From Amphiura filiformis (lineage: Eukaryota; Echinodermata; Ophiuroidea; Amphilepidida; Amphiuridae): 64,000 nt of DNA. Both the position numbers and the translations under genes were made by a program. The notes below the pieces were generated by a model that saw nothing but the letters and a program-made list of their open reading frames with translations, was not told the DNA's origin and ran no database searches. Where the stretch lies: NCBI RefSeq assembly GCF_039555335.1, contig NC_092628.1, forward strand, positions 79,548,713 through 79,612,712, given 5' to 3'. Below, piece after piece: positions 13,164-25,582 of this stretch (position 1 is its first letter; each line of letters opens with the position of its first letter).

Positions 13164-13452
13164 AATTTACCAGCAGATGTCTATAAAGTTTTAGCAAAAA
13201 CTAGGTAAACCAGTACTATACACTTGTCATGCATTTATTATGATTATGCTCAAAGCACTTACTTTGAACAATTACAAAACTGTTTTCATTAGGGCCGAGT
13301 AACCTTCATGAGTGAGTACATAGCATTTAAATAGCATGGCATGGTCAACAAAACAAAACATTACATTCATTTGTTATGATTGAAGGGCAAGGTCATGGCT
13401 TGAATAACATTCAATCTGTTGATCATATTGATACACAAATTGTACTACCTCA

Positions 13453-14130
<678 letters not shown>

Positions 14131-14168
14131 GGGGTGGGGGGGGGGCGGGGGGGGGGGGGGGGGGGGGG
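14131..14168. repeat. Poly-G tract
   Basis: About 38 bases of almost uninterrupted G (one T and one C). It can form G-quadruplexes and is a likely site of sequencing-length error. Just after it, GTGGCGTAGCG near 14,174 is complementary to CGATACGCCAC near 14,322-14,332, perhaps a ~160-bp hAT-like MITE. Confidence 0.8.
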
Positions 14169-15122
14169 ATAGTGGCGTAGCGCCAGGGCGTAGCGTCATA
14201 GAGGCACGGGGGGCACACGTGTCCCCAATCGATTGCAAAATTTAAAAAATCTCATAGGAAAATTGCCAAAAAACGGCTCGGTGCCCCCCCCCATGGTCGG
14301 TGCCCCCCAATCGGATGACCCACGATACGCCACGGGGGGTCTCAAAATGGTATAGCAAAATCCCCCCTTCACTTCCCCTTACCCCCTTCCCCTACGCAAG
14401 TTCTGACATGCCAAAAAGTCCCCCTTTCAAAGTCATTTTGGTCCCTATCCAAATTTTCTTTGGTCAGCTCCTGAGACGAATATAGGCCTACCTTTAGGTA
14501 TATTCGTCTCAGACCTACACAGCATTTTATAGCCGGAAAAGGCCGCTATTGACTCCCCGCGCAGTGTGACTTATTGCCACCAGCAGTAGGCCTATATGGT
14601 GGCGGAGCGGAAACAGGACACCTCGCCCACACGCAACTTCGCCTACACGGCATCTCGCCTACGTGCCATCTCGCCCCCTATGCAATGCAATGGCGGTTGT
14701 GGATGTATCATGACGATCGATGTGACCGGAAGGGTCGCGTGTTCCTGTGTTGGTAGCAGACTATACGATCAAGGATTCGTTCCAATGAATGCACGGGAAT
14801 ATTCAACAAATTTGTGTGTGTGTGTTTTATAAATTGAGGCTCCCCTACCGTCCCGTCCCGGTGTAGATTATGTTCGGTTTTTAACACACCGTGCTGATGT
14901 GATTATAACAATATTTTTAAATATTTTAATATGTGTATGCATTTTTTCAACATGCATTTTTAATAATTTGATAACTTCGTGTTAAAGTGTGTGAATTTTT
15001 ATGAAGATAATTATAAAGAAAAATATGGCAGTCTTAATTTTCTTAATACCATTGATTGTTAAAACTTTCAGCCTACTTTTAATAACTTGATAACGTGATA
15101 AAGCGTTTAAAATAAATGTTGG

Positions 15123-16395
15123 CCATTTTCAGCGAGCAGGGCCTGTGGTGTGCGTTTCGCCCCTTTTTACACCGCGGGTATTTGCTGCCGACGATTGCTT
15201 GACAAGTCCCCTGCGTGACTGCCAGCCAAACCACGGAATGGCCCGGAAATGGAATATACTGGATACGTTGCGTGCTACGGTGACAGTGCCATTGATTTAC
15301 CCATGTCATACCCGGCGATTTCGCGGAAGTCTTTACTTGCCAGCGTGTTGGAGGACGGGTAGTGTGCGCAACAAAACATTTGTAATTGCGGGCCGTGTTA
15401 AAACATGTTTTGTGCTTGTAAGTCCGTACCATGCACACGAAGACGAAGGAAAGCCATTGAATTATGATACAAAATCATAAGGGTAATGAAAGTTGATTCC
15501 AAGTTTCCCATCATCGTCATCACTTTTTTACATTATATTAGCTTATATTTTCACGAACAATAATTAATTTAATATGTCCGAAATTTAGGCCTTATAAATG
15601 TATTTTTATGTTAAATCCTTATGTATTTTATTTTTACAGGTATGTTTTCATGAACAAAAGAATCAATTAGGCACTATTATATGTGTTATTTTATTTTACA
15701 AATTATGTTTACTTACTTCATATAAGTTCATACTTTTTAGTGTTAAATTAATTATGGCCAGTATGGCCTAATAATTTATATAATATGGCCAAAAAAGCGC
15801 TTGCGAGTTTTGTTTGTTTTTATTTAATTAACCGAATCATTCATTTTACCGGCTCAAACTCACTTAAAATAAAGTTTGAGATGTTCAAAACTTTTAAAAC
15901 TTGCAGTCCTATAAAATATATTAATTCAGAGAAGATCTTCTTTGACATAGCCTAATGAAACAATTAAGGGAAAAAAATATTTGCCAAATTTTTCAAAGAC
16001 AAATGCGCACAACTAGCAAAACAAACGCCAGCAGCATGCAGCTTTGAGATATTTTGTGGGGTGCTGTGCAGTGACTTATGCCCCATTTTGCACCGCGTGT
16101 TAACGGCGGATATTAGCTACCACTTACACGAAAACGCCGGGTGTGATTATGTTCAATCAATGGTACCGTGATCCATGCACGCAAAATGCCAGAATACACC
16201 GATGTATCTTCCTTGACAAGGCCGGGCCCATGCGCGGGCTGCATGGCATATACACACTGATGTACGATCGATTGCTTGACAAGTCCCGGGTCAAGTATGC
16301 TCTCAGTTTGATTAAGACCCCGAGAATTATACGGGCCATGTTTTGTGCTTGCGACGTAGGCCTATCGGAGGCACGCGAAGAAGAAAAAGTTGCAA
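15123..16395. repeat. Diverged internal duplication, unknown nature
   Basis: Two GC-richer segments (about 15,123-15,455 and 16,055-16,395) share short blocks in the same order: a 'cacaccgcg' type start, GATTGCTTGACAAGTCCC, and CATGTTTTGTGCTTG, then a purine-rich 'cgaagaagaaaaag' end. Each has an open frame of 90-120 codons on both strands, without recognised similarity. They look like an old ~1-kb-spaced duplication inside the large element. Confidence 0.45.
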
Positions 16396-17269
16396 ATGTT
16401 TGCAAAACTGGTTAATACTAAATACGATTTCGGTAAAATTTTAATTTGGGGTTATTCTTTGTCAAATATTATTAGTATTAACGTGCTCCCTTATAGGCCT
16501 ACACATCCAAAGACCCATAATTTTCTTATTGTTTTCACGCAAAAGACCAGCTCCCATGACCATTTTGTGGAAAAGTCCTAGGTTTTAGAATATGGCCCAG
16601 AAAGAACTCTTTTTTCTTTTTCTTTTCTTTTTTGGGGGGTCTTCCTCGAAAGGCCTCATTTGTTAGCAACTGCCCTCGAAAGACCTCTTTTTTGGATCCT
16701 ACTCCTATTTATTGCACAATTTTTCCCCGAAATACCTTATGAGCGCGAAAATGGAAAATGTTACTTTTGCGCGCATAAAACTGAATCTGGAATCTGTGTT
16801 TTGTTTTCTTTCTCCTATAATTCTATGACTTTGGTTTGTTTATTTGTTCTCTCTACGTCCACTCACCCCTACACATCCCACCTAACACTCCATACACACC
16901 CCTTCACGAACACATCTCGAAGAATCAAGCGCGGAAATTGAAAATGTTACTTTTGCGCGCATAAATCCGAATTTGATTTTTTGTTTGTTTGACGGTGGTG
17001 TTTGTTAGAAATCAGTAAAGAAATATGTTGTGCATATGTATAATATACAAGAAGGTATACACATGATAAATGAAAGAAAGATAATAATTATAATAATAGA
17101 AACAAGGAAGGAATTATTTTAGACAAGTGTTAATTGTGTGTAGGCCTATGCCCAGCCTGATCATGCAAACGACATCCGAGTTATCCGAGCTTCCAAATCT
17201 GGGTGTGTGATAAGCCTAGATAGGGAAGACCCATTCGTAGACGGTGCGCACATGAACAGGCAAAATTCG

Positions 17270-17490
17270 GGCAAAATAATGATTTATATGAAGTTTAAAA
17301 TGAAATCATGTATGGTATTTGATAGACCTAGAAGACGCGGTGCGCGTGTTAATAGTATCTAGGAAAAATAACGAGTTATATGAAGTTTAAAACGAATCAT
17401 ACCTGTATATTATAAAGCCAAACAACCTACATCTTCCAATCTGGGGAAAGTAACGAGTTACGTGAAGTTTCAAATTAAATCACAGCTCGT
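17270..17490. repeat. Three diverged tandem repeats, 80-90 bp spacing
   Basis: The word 'gagttatatgaagtttaaaa' (variants) followed by 'gaaatcat' occurs three times at about 17,281, 17,371 and 17,451. Part of it recurs near 18,355 with the linked word 'atcttccaaatct'. Nothing coding is visible. Confidence 0.5.
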
Positions 17491-18970
17491 ATATCAATAA
17501 ACACATTTATTGCACAAAATGTTTCCATTTATTTGAAATTTTATAACTGCGGCAGGTCCCATATACCCACACCCATTATAATCATTTTTTCTCTTTCCCG
17601 TCCAATTATGATGGTTCAAACTATAAACGAATACCGTATTAGATTGTTAAACCGGATTTCCTCCTTCAGGCATAAGGCCAAAGTCTTTCTTTCCTTATGT
17701 CCTTAATTTTTCTTTATTCAATCCTGTTCTTTCTTGAGGCCTAGGCCTAATTCTATTTTCCCTTTGATACGTTTTTGTATTGTCAATGGTCATGTCATAT
17801 ACATAAATAATTCAAACTTTCTGACTTTGGTTTGAGCTGAGACTAAAATACCTAAAGCCTTACTTGCATTTGAATCAAATAAATATATTATATAGGATAC
17901 ATGCTAAATACTTGAAGCCAAAGCAATTAAGTATAACGAGTCAGATCATGCTGACGGTGTTTATGCTACATCATAATGCGCAGGTGCTCCTTTGTTAAAA
18001 GGGAAATCCCTGATGAAAGTCCACTAACCGCCCCACCCAAAAAGTTCGTCTTCATGGTCTTTCTTACGCCATGTGAGATACTAGTAGTGATCATATATTC
18101 TGAGCTAAGCATAGTTTGGTAACTATAAAGAAAAAAAGGTCCTACTCGTCCGACTGTCAAAAAGCTGAGACGGTTAAATAATAGCATTGCATGAGTACGA
18201 CACTCATAGAATACTAGCTTAAACATATAAATCATCATTATCAGTTTGTTTTATAAAGTTTCAACACCCGTATAAATTATACGACATGCATGAATAAAGT
18301 GCACATGACATAGGCCTACGTATCTTCCAAATCTAGGTTTATCAAACTCCCAGATTTGGAAGTTATATGAAGTGGTCCTTTTTTATTATTATTCATTTTG
18401 CAGAAATTTATATTAAACAGGACAAAACACAAATAACTTGAGAAAAAAAAGATAGAAAGAATAAAAAACAACATACACAACACAAATACAAAAGCATCTC
18501 TAACATTATAATATGACTAGTACAATATTACGCAAAAAAAAAAATTAAAGAAAAACATAAAGATTGAAAAACAAAAATAGGACAAAAAAAAGCCCAACTC
18601 CCCAAACATGTCAGAAAACAATACCAAATAAACAAATTCAAAAGGAAACAGTACAAAATAGAGACAGACATAACATTAATTGATACAGACAAAATAAAAC
18701 AAACAAACACGCATAATATACAAAAAACAATACGATCGTACCAAATTGTATGTAGTAGGCTACAAAACATTACAAAATAAAGAAAAGGATAACCAAACCA
18801 AGCCGAGCCAAAATATAACTAGAAACGTAACAAAAACAAGCAAAAAGCCATAGACCTATCCCAAACAAAGAAATTATTCACCAAACAAAGAAAAGCATAA
18901 ACAATTCACTAATTAAAGGAAAAAACTAAATTGAAAATATATAACCAAAATCCACTCAGACAAAGCTCTA

Positions 18971-19450
18971 AGGGTGGTGCAATAATTATGTGTACCCCTG
19001 GGGGGTGAATTCTCAAAATGGTCTGCCAAAAATCGCTTGCCCCCCTTTGGCCGTGCCAAAAATCTTTGCCCCCCCTTTCAACGTGCCAAAAACCTTTGCC
19101 CCCCTTTTGACGTGCCAAAAATCTTTGCCCCCCCCTTACACATGCAAGATTTTGGGGAACCCGAATTTAAAACCTTAAATTGTCTTATCATATAATGCGA
19201 GCGCAGCGAGCAGGAAATTTTGCATATTTGAACATGTTCCTAACGTTTTCCTACGCCTTTTTAGGGCGTAATATAAAATGCTACCCAAAATATCTGTGCC
19301 AAAAATTGCTTGCCCCCCCTTTCGACCTGCCAAAAATCGCTTGACCCCCCTTTTGACCTGCCAAAAATGCTTGCCCCCCTTTTGGCCTGCCAAAAATCTT
19401 TGCCCCCCTATAATTCACCCCGGGGTACACATAATTATTGCACCACCCCT
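18971..19450. mobile_element. Minisatellite-bearing element with GTGCAATAATTATG termini
   Basis: The ends are inverted: AGGGTGGTGCAATAATTATG at the left and its near-complement CATAATTATTGCACCACCCCT at the right. Between them lie about eight direct ~30-bp units of the form 'TGCCAAAAATCTTTGCCCCCC', in two blocks separated by 'cctttttagggcgta'. All C-rich units face the same way although the ends are inverted. Related sequences occur at 23,255-23,433 and 59,990-61,227. Confidence 0.75.
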
Positions 19451-20869
19451 AATAAATCCAAACGAAGAAAAACAAATAAACATTAAACAACATAACAAAT
19501 TATAGCAAGAACAACAACAAAGCCAAACACTAAAAAAACATTACGAAATATAAAAGAAGAATATTACAAATTACCCAATAAAGAAAACATGCAAAAGTCC
19601 AAAAGACTATTAAAAAAACGGTACCGTAGGTAACGTAGGCCTATTAAATTTTGATCCACTATACTTTCCTTATTTCGAAAACGCAATACTGAGCTACTAT
19701 TCTAATTGCCGCTATAGCTAAATTAGGTGAGGGGGAAATACAACTATACTTCTCAACTTCAAATCACCACAGCACCATCATCAAAAACAATCATCACCTA
19801 TCGACACCGGGCTATTTTCAAGACTACAACAGGACGTGGTCACTATAGGCCTATTCTCGTCCATTCAATGGGGGCGATTTAATGAATACATCATTGATAG
19901 TACGATCTGAATACACACACATCCTGTGCCCATCGATTGTGTACATCCACAATGTCATTGCGTTGCATTGCGCTAATTAGGGGGCGAGATGGCACGTAGG
20001 CGAAATGGCGTGTAGGCGAAGTGCATTGTGGGCGAAGTGTCCTGTATTCGGCGGAGCTATTATAGCATTCAAATTTAGGGGGTCTGAGACGCTGAGACGA
20101 ATATACCTAAATATTCGTCTCAGCTGAGACGAGCATATTTTGTTCCGTTTTAGGCCTTCAGGATTTTCAAGTTTATAGCTCCAAATGATGAAGGTGTGTT
20201 TTGCTCCTCATATGTAGGACGTCATCGAACTTTTGGTTTGTTCCTTAACTACTGAAGACTTACTGAGCTGACTCGGCGTCGCTGTCACCCAAAGCAGGGG
20301 CGGACTGGTGGTTTTAGGCGGCCGTGGCAAATTGATTAAGACCGGCCCTATTACTCAATTCGAGCGTAGCGACTAGCGCATGGGGTCCAGGGGCCCGCGT
20401 AAGGGCCCCTGGTAGGGGTCGAGGGGGCGAAGCACCCGGACAACTAAGGGTTTTAGCTATTCTAGGGGGTCAGGAAGCCCGTATTTGACAACGATTTCTC
20501 AAGCCAAATTCCATTTGTACAGACATATTCTTTATCCATTGTCACTCACTTGCAATAATCAAGATCAAACCAACAGTTATTCAATTTTTCCTTTAAAAGT
20601 AGTGTGCATGTTTTATGTTTTGACTCATTTGCACACATATAGAACTACATCTTTGCGGAACTGTGTTATCATATCGTGAGTAGGCCTATATTCAATCATT
20701 AAAAGACAAATGCTGAAAATTGTTTAGGCCTACTGGGTAAAGGTTAATAGCAACTTGTTTAAACTGTTGCGATTTGGTAGTTCACAGCATCTAGCGAATG
20801 GTAGTGAGCTTTGGCAAAAATTGCATTGATCATTTAATAGCGAGCGTGATAAAACTCCACAGTGGCGTA

Positions 20870-21190
20870 GATTTGTTTTTGACATTGGGGTTGGAAAAAT
20901 GTTCTTGAAATAGCACCTTTTGGCGACATTATAAGTTTATTGTACAAATGCGCGCGAAGTGCACAAACATTTTTGGCATATTGAAGCTAAACTGGTGATG
21001 ATGCAGTGGAATATGATTCGCGCGAAGCGCGAAAAAATTGACACTTTTTAGGCTAAAATGGCCAAATATGAGATTGATTTGGTCAGAAACTCACATAGGA
21101 TTACAGGTGTCATCATGGGGGAGATTGTATGGACCATCCCCCTTTTAAAATAGGGGGGGATTATCCCCATCCCCGGGATCTACGCCTATG
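20870..21190. mobile_element. Probable nested MITE, CAGTGGCGTAGAT ends
   Basis: Left end CAGTGGCGTAGAT and right end ATCTACGCCTATG are imperfect complements, enclosing 321 bp. The interior has 'gcgcgaagcgcg' words and a poly-G/poly-C stretch. No clear target duplication. Confidence 0.5.
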
Positions 21191-21277
21191 AGTTGAAACA
21201 TCAAAAGGGAAAGAAATTGGTTTGAGTATTGAACTGAGTAATGTGGCTGTAAGTATTATGTAATGTAATCCCTGCAT

Positions 21278-21666
21278 TAGGCCATGTAAAAATTAATATT
21301 TTGGTTCTCGTCCCTCCCTCCTCAATTTCTGGGATTTGTCAGATTTTTTTTTTTTTATAGATTTTCAATTTTTTAGACTTTGGAATGATTTATGAAATCT
21401 TCATACATATAAATAAGTTTATTAGAGAACAAGCATCACTTCCAAGTCTTTTTGTGGTACTCTAGGGGTTTATCCTCAGAATCTCACATTTGAAAAAAAA
21501 AAAAGGGCCTCATCGTTTCCTCGAGCACTGTTGGAGAAGACCGAAAACTACTGACAATGCTAATTTTACATTGAAAAAACAACAACAAAAAAAACACACT
21601 CCCTCCCTCATCAATTCATGAAAATCCTCTGGACGAGAACCAAAACATTAATTTTATACGGCCTTA
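21278..21666. mobile_element. MITE, GGTTCTCGTCC family, copy 1
   Basis: The termini are ~35-bp inverted repeats that start TAGGCCATGTAAAAATTAAT and include TTTTGGTTCTCGTCC. The same element occurs in the opposite orientation at 24,150-24,533, with matching interior words such as 'gcctcatcgtttcctcgagc'. It is inserted inside the 2.6-kb hAT-like element. Confidence 0.85.
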
Positions 21667-22685
21667 CAAGGAGCACCCCAGCCCAGAGGTTTTCGAATGA
21701 TGGTCTAGCCATGCTAGTTTTGACAGCTGATGGTGGTCCAAAGGGCCAAAGGCCGGGAGGGGGCACTCACTAAAAATGAGTGAAGCGATGTGCGTACAGT
21801 GCGGCCACAACCCACTTTAACCCCCATTTTTCAACTCCCTCTCACTCAATGACCACTTTTTTATTTTTTATTTTACTGAATTACTGAACTCCTCTCTCGA
21901 TGCCCCCTATTTTTTCTTTTCCTGTCACAAAAGACCTCCCTTTGTAGAGAATTTTGACAAATTTCTGGTAATCTTTCACCGTTGTTTCTCAAAAACAAAT
22001 CCCATTTTGATGACTTTTGAAAAACAATTATCAAAAATTTATCAACTTTTATATTTTGACCCAAGTTTTGTCCCAGTCTCACTGAAATAACCCCCGTTTG
22101 AGACCTCCTTACTGAATGACCCCCTTGGTTATATGGCGTTGAAGCTCTCACCAAAAGACCCCTATAGTTTCAAACTGGTGTCCCATGTCCGCACATCCCC
22201 GTCACTTCGAAAGTCGAGTGCCCATAGGCCTATCATCCCCTATTTCTACAGGCCTTAGGCCCTATCACTATGCAGACAAATAGCAGGCACACTGTGTAGG
22301 CCCTTATATTACTCAGCCATCCTCAATGATCCCCCTCTTTCCTTTCTTTCTCATATGTCTGCCTATATACCAAATGCCCATATCGGCCCTAGCCTCATTC
22401 CGCAGCCGCAATGAAATACCAATATTCCATTGACAGCCGGCCCAATATTTTGCTGTTGGCTTAAAAATTTAAAAAATTTACTGTATCGCATCTTGAGTAT
22501 TGGCCTTTTTGTTTGCTGTGTATACGGTCTAGAGAATTGATTCAAAAGGCCATTTGTAGGTGATGCCGCGACGGTGTAGGCCTACTAGTGGCCGGCCTAT
22601 AATAGCTTAGTGTTAGGGCCTATACCTTAAGCCCTAGCCCTTCGGCACTCGGACCTATGGCTCAGGCCCTATGTCTTAAGCTACT

Positions 22686-22811
22686 ATACTCCTTCCCCAT
22701 TCTCTCTTCTATTTTCCCTTTCTTTCTCCTCTTTTCCTTTTCTCTCTCTCTTTCTTTTTTCTCCCTTCTCCTTTCTTTTCCTTTTTCTTTCTTTTTCTCT
22801 TCTTCTTTTTG
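22686..22811. repeat. Polypyrimidine (CT-rich) tract
   Basis: About 125 bases composed almost only of C and T (TTTCTTTCTCC-type words). It yields a lysine/arginine/glutamate-rich open frame on the minus strand that is an artefact of composition. Confidence 0.9.
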
Positions 22812-22891
22812 AGCAACCGGCCCTGAGTGGCCCAGAACCAAGCGGCCCATGTGGCGATCACCACAACGCCACAGTGGCCAGTCCGCCCCTG

Positions 22892-23110
22892 ACCCAAAGA
22901 CCCCATATTTCTTTACGAAAATTGATGCTCTGTCACCCAAAGAGACCTTATTTTTCCCCGGTATTTTTCCCAGTTTGATCTGTCACCCTGTCACCAAAGA
23001 CCCCGGTATTTTTCAATTTGAACAACAACTTTCATCTGTCTGTGGCGCTGTTTCGGTGGCTCTCACCCAAAGGTTCAGTCCATTAAAAAAAATCATGATC
23101 TCACGATGAT
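22892..23110. repeat. Degenerate tandem 'CTGTCACCCAAAGACC' repeat
   Basis: The word 'ctgtcaccc(aaag)' with 'acccc.tattttt' recurs at about 22,931, 22,979 and 22,986, and at the left flank of the 2.6-kb element (20,284). This was the pre-insertion target of that element. Confidence 0.5.
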
Positions 23111-23254
23111 CACAATGACCCATATTCATGCACGTATTTTGGGGGAGGGCCGGCTTTGGGGGCCTCAGCCCCGCGGGGTAAAAGCAGCCTGCGGGCGGCC
23201 AAATATTTTGTAAATGTGCGCTAAAATTATATATTTTACACTATCGGGGTGAAT

Positions 23255-23433
23255 TTCCTAAGCCTTTTTAGAGCGTTTTATTTAAAAGGAGCCCCATGTG
23301 TGTGCCAAAAATCGCTTGTCCCCCTCTCGGCTTGCCAAAAATTGCTTGCTCATCCCCCCTTTCAGCTCGCCAAAAATTTCTTTCCCCCAATTTTACCTTC
23401 CCCCAGGGCTCATAATTATTGCACAGTCCCTTA
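23255..23433. mobile_element. Partial copy of the GTGCAATAATTATG minisatellite element
   Basis: It contains 'gcctttttagagcgttttat', then three 'TGCCAAAAATCGCTTG' units, and ends CATAATTATTGCACAG. It matches the right part of the elements at 18,971 and 59,990. The left terminus is missing. Confidence 0.65.
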
Positions 23434-23624
23434 GGCATTTTCAGGCCTGGGCATTTTAGAATACTAATAGGCCTACACGCCACCTGATATTATCCAGGCA
23501 TGAACTTAACTACAGAGAGGGCAGCATTTAAAGAACAACAGTGGTCTCTGAGTGTCTATATATGTTGTTCACGGTCCCAGTGTTCCTCCGTCACTTTATT
23601 TATGGAAGAAGAAACCGGCTGGAT

Positions 23625-23820
23625 CAGTGGCGGTGCCGGGGGGGGGGGGCAAATCCCCAGTCAGAACTCTCCCCCTGTTCCCCCAGTAAAAACCCAAATT
23701 TACGAAAATGTCCACTTTTTGCGGATTTTTAAATTGATTTTGCTCCCGCCTGAAATTCACTTTGGCCCCTTGCCTGAAGTTGCCTCCCCCCCCAAAAAAA
23801 AATTCCTGGCGCCGCCACTG
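23625..23820. mobile_element. hAT-like MITE, CAGTGGCGGTGCC ends
   Basis: Left end CAGTGGCGGTGCC and right end GGCGCCGCCACTG are near-perfect complements around 196 bp. Flanks are GGCTGGAT and GCTGGGAT, resembling a slightly altered 8-bp duplication. The interior is C-rich on the plus strand with no gene. Confidence 0.65.
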
Positions 23821-23869
23821 GCTGGGATCGAGACTATATTTTAAAACGGACGCTCCATGCGGAAATTGA

Positions 23870-25145
23870 ACTGTGACCTTTAATAAATCATTGGAAAGTG
23901 AACCTTTAAAACTCATGTAGGCCTATATAATTATTACGCGGTCGATAAACCTTTGGAAAGTAAACCTTTCACATAAGTGAACCTTTCCGGGATGGAATCA
24001 TATTTATGAACCCGCCGAGTTTGAAAAGTGAACAGTTGGAATCAATTTTTGAGGCCTATGGACCAATGGCAATGAACTTTTGTGTCATTGAACTGAAATC
24101 ATAAATAAATATGGACAGTACAAACCTCGGTTTGAAATAGTACCGTAGCTAAGGCCGTATAAAATTAATGTTTTGGTTCTCGTCCAGAGGATTTTCATGA
24201 ATTGATGAGGAGGAGGTTTTTTTTTTTTTTTTTTTCAATGTAAAATTAGCACTGTCAGTAGTTTTCGGTCTTCTCAACAGTGCTCGAGGAAACGATGAGG
24301 CCCTTTTTTTTTTTTTTTTTTTATTTTTTTATGTTTAAACCCCCTATTGTACCACAAAAAGACTTGGAAGTGATGCTTGTTCTCTAATAAACTTATTTAT
24401 ATGTATGAAGATTTCATAAATCATTCCAAAGTCTAAAAAATTGAAAATCTAAAAAAAAAAAAAAAAATCTGACAAATCCCAGAAATTGAGGAGGGAGGGG
24501 ACGAGAACCAAAATATTAATTTTACACGGCCTAATACTATACCGGTATAGTGATGACTTTGGAATTATTTGGACAGTAGAACCTTTGGAATCATTTTAAT
24601 GAACCTATGGAAAGTGAACCTTTCATTCTTATAAATGAACCTTTCCGGGATGGAATCATTTTTATGAACCTTTGAAAAAAGAACCTTTGGAATCATATTT
24701 TGAAACGGAAAGTGAACCACCTCAAGTGGTCTATAGACCAATGGCAATGAACTTTTGGGTCATTGAACCGTTCTCAAATAAATATGGACAGTACATACAA
24801 TGACCCTTTATATTAAACTTTGGAATAATTTTTTATGAACCATTGGAAAGTGAACCTTTGGGATCATTGTATAAACCTTTGGAAAGTGATCATTTCATTC
24901 TTATGAACAATTGGAAATTCATTTAGGCCTATATAAACTTTTGGAAAGTGATGCATTATTATGAACCTTTGGAAATTAAACCTTTGGATGGAATCATTTT
25001 TATGAACCTTTGAAAAGTGAACTTTTGGAATCATTTTTAAAAACTGAAATTGAACCTATATCAATGAATCAATGCCAATGAACCTTTGTCATTGAACCGT
25101 TCTGAAAATGGACAATGACCCTTTAGATCAACGAATGAACCTCAA
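23870..25145. repeat. Diverged 'TGAACCTTTGGAAAG' satellite
   Basis: Dozens of imperfect copies of 'gaacctttggaaagtgaacc' and 'ggaatcatttttatgaacc' run from about 23,870 to 25,145. Higher-order repetition is visible: 'accaatggcaatgaactttt' plus 'gtcattgaac' occurs at about 24,061, 24,728 and, more diverged, 25,070. A MITE (24,150-24,533) interrupts the array. No coding function is seen. Confidence 0.75.
24150..24533. mobile_element. MITE, GGTTCTCGTCC family, copy 2 (inverted)
   Basis: This is the reverse-orientation copy of the element at 21,278-21,666. Ends are TAAGGCCGTATAAAATTAAT and its complement. It is inserted in the middle of the 'TGAACC' satellite. Confidence 0.85.
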
Positions 25146-25582
25146 ATAGTGATGAATAGGACATTCGGAAGGATCGTGATTGAGGCCGCAAAGTTGAAAT
25201 AATGAACATTTGATTGAACATATTATTCTACATAATTAGAAGTTTTAAACTTCTGAATCTCATTATGGAATTATGCCCCTACCCCTAGTGATATTGTTCA
25301 GATTTTACTTGGGCTATCTTCAGTAGATAGCTTTCATGTCATTATTAGGCATGAATTAAATGACAACACAACTTTCATGCTAAGTTCATAATTTCTTCCA
25401 TCATGTACGTTGCAAAATGGCATCTTTATTGAACCACGTAATTATAATGAGCTTTTTTGAGATTTTCTAGAAACACTTGAAGCTGACATGTGTAAGCAAG
25501 TGAGTGGATGATTGGTGAGCCGGTAAACGCTACTGGTTGTAGAGTGACCCAGTGACAGTGTAGAGTCCATAACAACACCAAT
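25146..25582. promoter_or_regulatory. Presumed malectin promoter and 5' UTR
   Basis: A unique-looking ~440-bp stretch between the satellite and the malectin start codon. No coding sequence. I see no unambiguous TATA box at a fixed distance; promoter function is inferred from position only. Confidence 0.35.

Larger units (their letters stand above)
14471..20123. mobile_element. Large element (5.65 kb) with long terminal inverted repeats
   Basis: Each end carries a small hairpin of the same sequence, CTGAGACGAATATA...CGTCTCAG, at 14,471-14,512 and 20,092-20,123. Inside these, a module containing 'catctcgcc', 'gtgccatctcgccccc' and 'gcaatgcaatg' (about 14,595-14,735) is matched by its complement at about 19,925-20,065. 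The terminal inverted repeats therefore span roughly 200-260 bp. The interior has no recognisable transposase, polymerase or integrase and has accumulated other repeats (18,971-19,450). It may be a non-autonomous foldback-type element. Its termini are not precisely defined. Confidence 0.65.
20295..22891. mobile_element. hAT-like element, 2.6 kb, perfect 8-bp TSD
   Basis: The element begins CAGGGGCGGACTGG and ends with the exact complement CCAGTCCGCCCCTG. It is flanked by a perfect 8-base direct repeat, ACCCAAAG, at 20,287-20,294 and 22,892-22,899. Termini of the CAGRGG type and an 8-bp duplication are characteristic of hAT transposons. I see no intact or obviously decayed transposase; the interior contains two younger insertions (20,870-21,190 and 21,278-21,666) and a pyrimidine tract. 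The target lies in a local repeat containing 'gtcacccaaag', which makes the flanking match somewhat less decisive. Confidence 0.85.

Noticed and set aside
14574..14832. Two overlapping open frames of 60-78 codons with Cys-rich ends
   Set aside because: They lie in a terminal inverted repeat of a transposable element and have no recognisable similarity.
15079..15480. Overlapping 111- and 119-codon frames on opposite strands as a gene
   Set aside because: No recognisable similarity, no splice context, and position inside a transposable element; kept only as an unknown repeat.
22662..22940. Lysine/glutamate/arginine-rich 92-codon frame
   Set aside because: It is the translation of a polypyrimidine tract plus a transposon end.
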